A stretch of DNA of 7,788 bases, from NCBI GenBank assembly GCA_030430975.1, contig JAUIKB010000235.1, positions 1-7,788 of the forward strand, read 5' to 3'. The position numbers and the translations under genes were made by a program. The notes beneath the pieces are model-generated. The model saw only the letters and a program-made list of their open reading frames with translations, was not told the origin of the DNA and searched no databases. Origin of the DNA: Polyangia bacterium (lineage in GTDB: Bacteria > Myxococcota_A > Polyangia > Polyangiales > Polyangiaceae). Positions 5,512 through 7,788 of the stretch are shown in pieces (positions within the stretch are counted from its first letter, which is position 1; each line of letters starts with the position of its first letter).

Positions 5512-6909
5512 CTAGATGATCTCGAAGTAGCGCTTTAGTTCCCAGTTCGTCACGGCGCGCTGGTATTCGCGCCACTCGAAATCCCGCGTGCGCGAAAAGT
5601 GATCGACAAACTCAGCACCGAACAGCTTCTTGGCTGCGCGGGATCGACCGAATAGCGCGGCGGCGGCGCCCAAATCGGTTGGCAACGGAGCACCGTCGGT
5701 CGCCTCACCGGTGGATGCTGGCGGGCACGCGAGCTGCTTTTCAATGCCGTACAACCCGGCACCCAGCGATGCCGCAATCGCGAGATACGGATTGATGTCG
5801 GCCGCTGTTTGGCGATATTCGACGCGGGCCGCCTTCGGATCGGCCGGCGAAAGCACTCGAATCGCGCAGGTTCGGTTGTCGTATCCCCAGGACGCCGTGA
5901 GCGGTGCCCACAGGCCGGGCACGTAGCGCTTGTAGCTATTGATCGTCGGCGAATACATCGCGGTCAGCTCCGGCATCAGCGCTAGTTGACCAGCGATGTA
6001 GTGGCCGAGTGTCTTCGAAGGTTTGCGCGCAGACGCAAACGCGTTCTTGCCGCCACGCATCAAGCTCTGATGAAGATGGCCACTGGCCCCCGGCAGCTTC
6101 GCGTCGCACTTGGCCATGAACGTGGCGACGAGGCCGTGACGGGTTGCGATCTCCTTGAGCACCGTTTTGAACAGAGCCGCGTTGTCCGCCGCGCGCAGCG
6201 CAGAGGAGTACGTGATCGCAGCTTCGTACACCCCCGGGCCGGTTTCGGTGTGAAGACCTTCGAGCGGAATTCCGAAGGCGTCCATCGAGTCGAGGATGTC
6301 GCGCATGAGTTCCGAGCCCTGCGCGGTGCGTATCCAGCTGTACCCGAACATGCCCCGGTCGACCGGAGTCAAGTCGGCGAAGCCCTTCTCGTAGGCAGAC
6401 TCGGGGGTCTCTCGAAACAAGAAGAATTCGAATTCAACGCCGACCAACGGCTCGAATCCAAGCTTCTCCGCGTAGGCGATAACGCGCCTAAGCACTGACC
6501 TCGGACACGCCGGATGATCGTTGCCGTCCCCGTCACGAAAGTCGCACAGCATCGACGTGACCCCGGGTTCCCAAGGGATGTCGCGCAGAGTCTTCGGGTC
6601 CAGCACAGCATGCGCGTCTGGGTAGCCTGTATGCCAGCCGGTAACGCGCGAGTTGTCGTAAAGCGCATCCGCGACGTCCCATCCGAATATCACGTCACAG
6701 AACCCGAAACCGGACCGAAGGGCCGACTCGAATTTCTTCAAGGATACATACTTCCCGCGCAAGACACCGTCGACATCGAAACCTCCGATTTTCGCGCGCG
6801 TGATGCCCCGTTCCGCAAGCGTGTGGATCAACGCGTCAATCTGTGAGGCGCGTTCCTTTTCGGGCGCCAGCTTGCCCTGCGACGGTTGTCGTTTACCTTT
6901 GGTTGCCAT
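5512..6909 (-). CDS. Glutamine-synthetase-family ligase, probably a gamma-glutamyl-amine synthetase
   Basis: The product is 465 residues. GS-family metal and substrate motifs are present: GVEFEFFLF (157-165; Glu159, Glu161), HTETGPGVYE (220-229; Glu222, Glu229), GASGHLHQSL (274-283; His278), DNRTCAIR (344-351) and RVEYR (362-366). The C-terminal segment (WREYQRAVTNWELKRYFEII) resembles PuuA-like and amine-active ligases. Where glutamine synthetase has YEAP, with the glutamate that deprotonates ammonia (E. coli Glu327), this protein has LWAP (Trp334). The tyrosine adenylylation motif (NLYDLPP) is missing. This argues for ATP-dependent coupling of glutamate to an organic amine rather than ammonia assimilation. 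The ATG at 6909 has GAGGA seven bases upstream. It lies 15 bp behind the sensor kinase gene and before the alcohol dehydrogenase, suggesting amine or amino-alcohol catabolism. The exact substrate is unknown. Confidence 0.87.
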   Translation of the reverse strand: MATKGKRQPSQGKLAPEKERASQIDALIHTLAERGITRAKIGGFDVDGVLRGKYVSLKKFESALRSGFGFCDVIFGWDVADALYDNSRVTGWHTGYPDAHAVLDPKTLRDIPWEPGVTSMLCDFRDGDGNDHPACPRSVLRRVIAYAEKLGFEPLVGVEFEFFLFRETPESAYEKGFADLTPVDRGMFGYSWIRTAQGSELMRDILDSMDAFGIPLEGLHTETGPGVYEAAITYSSALRAADNAALFKTVLKEIATRHGLVATFMAKCDAKLPGASGHLHQSLMRGGKNAFASARKPSKTLGHYIAGQLALMPELTAMYSPTINSYKRYVPGLWAPLTASWGYDNRTCAIRVLSPADPKAARVEYRQTAADINPYLAIAASLGAGLYGIEKQLACPPASTGEATDGAPLPTDLGAAAALFGRSRAAKKLFGAEFVDHFSRTRDFEWREYQRAVTNWELKRYFEII

Positions 6910-6916
6910 GTAATCG

Positions 6917-6921
6917 TCCTC
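6917..6921 (-). promoter_or_regulatory. Shine-Dalgarno site of the GS-like ligase
   Basis: GAGGA on the minus strand lies seven bases before the ATG at 6909. It fits in the 15 bp between the kinase stop and the ligase start, supporting translation from a shared transcript. Confidence 0.7.
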
Positions 6922-6924
6922 GCA

Positions 6925-7788
6925 CTACCCGTGTCCACCGCTGCGGGTGGCCATTGAACCCACCGCGCCGCGAAGCTGTCCAGCCAGCGTATCAGCGTGA
7001 TACGGCTTGGCTGCGTAGTCCTTGACCCTGGGGTGCTGACTTAGCTCTGGCGGCAGGTCGTCTTGGGCGTACCCGCTGGTCAACACGACTGGAACATCCA
7101 GTCGTTCGGCATCCATGTGTTCGAGCACCCACGTTGCATCGACGTCTGACAGCCTCACATCCAACAGAATGACGTCGGGCAGCCGCGTGCTCCGCAGTCG
7201 ATTCAGCAGTGCCGCGCCAGTCGTAAAGACTTCGCAGTCAAGCCCCTGGTCTGAAAGCAGCCGCGCCGTGAGCTGTGCGAGTCGAGCCTCGTCATCACAC
7301 AGCGCAACGCGCAACCCGGCGGCGGAAGACCGGTCGGTCGCTTGTTCGTCCGGGTCCGAAGGCTGCTCGGCTACCGGAAGCGCTACCACGAACGTCGTGC
7401 CCTGACCCGGTGCGCTGTTAACAGAAATCCAGCCGCCGGCCCGGCGCAAGATGCCGTAGACCGTCGACAGTCCAAGCCCGCTGCCGCCGCTGTCGGCCTT
7501 CGTCGTGAAGAAGGGTTCAAAGATACGTGCCCGCACGGCGGCGTCCATACCAGGACCGTCATCAGAGACCGTCACCATCACCCAGTTGCCGGGACGAGCG
7601 GGCAGCGTGACCTCCTCGTCGTCCACGCGGTACGACGACGTGGTGATCGAGATCGAGCCGTTTGCACCCACGGCATCCCGGGCGTTTACCAGCAGATTCA
7701 GCATCACCTGGTGCAGCTGCGAGGGGTCCAACAGCGCGGGCACCACGTCGGGACCAAGCGCCGCGCTGATGTTCGCGCTGGGTCCGTC
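6925..7788 (-). CDS. Hybrid sensor histidine kinase with C-terminal receiver domain, 3' portion
   Basis: The frame is open to the window edge, so the start, the sensor region and the phosphorylated histidine are missing; 287 residues remain. In fragment numbering, the ATPase domain shows the N box (HQVMLNLLVNARDAV, 26-40), G1 (DDGPGMD, 76-82), F box (FEPFFTTK, 90-97) and G2 (GSGLGLSTVYGI, 102-113). A linker of about 20 acidic and polar residues leads to a receiver domain (about 159-277) with acidic Asp165/Asp166, phospho-acceptor Asp210 in ILLDVRL, Thr237/Ser238 in LTSGY and Lys261 in AKPY, all in place. No output domain follows. The GTG at 7746 is inside the domain and is not the true start. 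It probably controls or senses for the amine and alcohol genes behind it, by position only; its transcriptional partner is not in the window. Confidence 0.9.
   Translation of the reverse strand, partial: DGPSANISAALGPDVVPALLDPSQLHQVMLNLLVNARDAVGANGSISITTSSYRVDDEEVTLPARPGNWVMVTVSDDGPGMDAAVRARIFEPFFTTKADSGGSGLGLSTVYGILRRAGGWISVNSAPGQGTTFVVALPVAEQPSDPDEQATDRSSAAGLRVALCDDEARLAQLTARLLSDQGLDCEVFTTGAALLNRLRSTRLPDVILLDVRLSDVDATWVLEHMDAERLDVPVVLTSGYAQDDLPPELSQHPRVKDYAAKPYHADTLAGQLRGAVGSMATRSGGHG

Overview
This 7.8 kb window comes from a GC-rich bacterial chromosome with densely packed genes. It holds nine protein genes, two of them cut by the window edges, one tRNA gene and one well-defined control region. 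The host looks Gram-negative and possibly Myxococcota-like, judging by a secreted-type cysteine-tailed hydrolase, a CCA-encoding tRNA, an AlkB-type hydroxylase and a hybrid histidine kinase. No taxonomic marker gene is present, so this is a weak guess. No insertion sequence, CRISPR array, integrase or phage gene is visible.

Left part (1-2518): the 3' portion of an alpha/beta-hydrolase gene (+) is followed by two small genes on the minus strand: a single-membrane-span protein and a four-cysteine protein. Next come a complete tRNA-Gly(CCC) with a plausible promoter, a 67-residue coiled-coil protein 26 bp behind it (+), and a TerB-like helical protein (-).

Middle (2566-4316): an AlkB-family membrane di-iron hydroxylase (-) and a TetR/AcrR-type regulator (+) are divergent. 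They share a 53 bp gap that is filled by two palindromes with identical 8 bp half-sites. The arrangement strongly suggests that the regulator represses both its own gene and alkB. The regulator's start codon lies inside the second operator, and the alkB ribosome-binding site touches the first.

Right part (4306-7788, all minus): a hybrid histidine kinase/receiver protein (its N-terminal part lies outside the window), a glutamine-synthetase-like ligase and an iron-dependent alcohol dehydrogenase lie head to tail with short gaps, as in an operon. The ligase lacks the glutamate that deprotonates ammonia in true glutamine synthetase and resembles gamma-glutamyl-amine ligases such as PuuA and GlnA4. 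Together with the dehydrogenase this suggests sensor-controlled use of an amine or amino alcohol through a gamma-glutamylated intermediate. The dehydrogenase also ends 11 bp inside the convergent tetR gene, so it might instead, or in addition, oxidise alcohols made by the AlkB-like enzyme.
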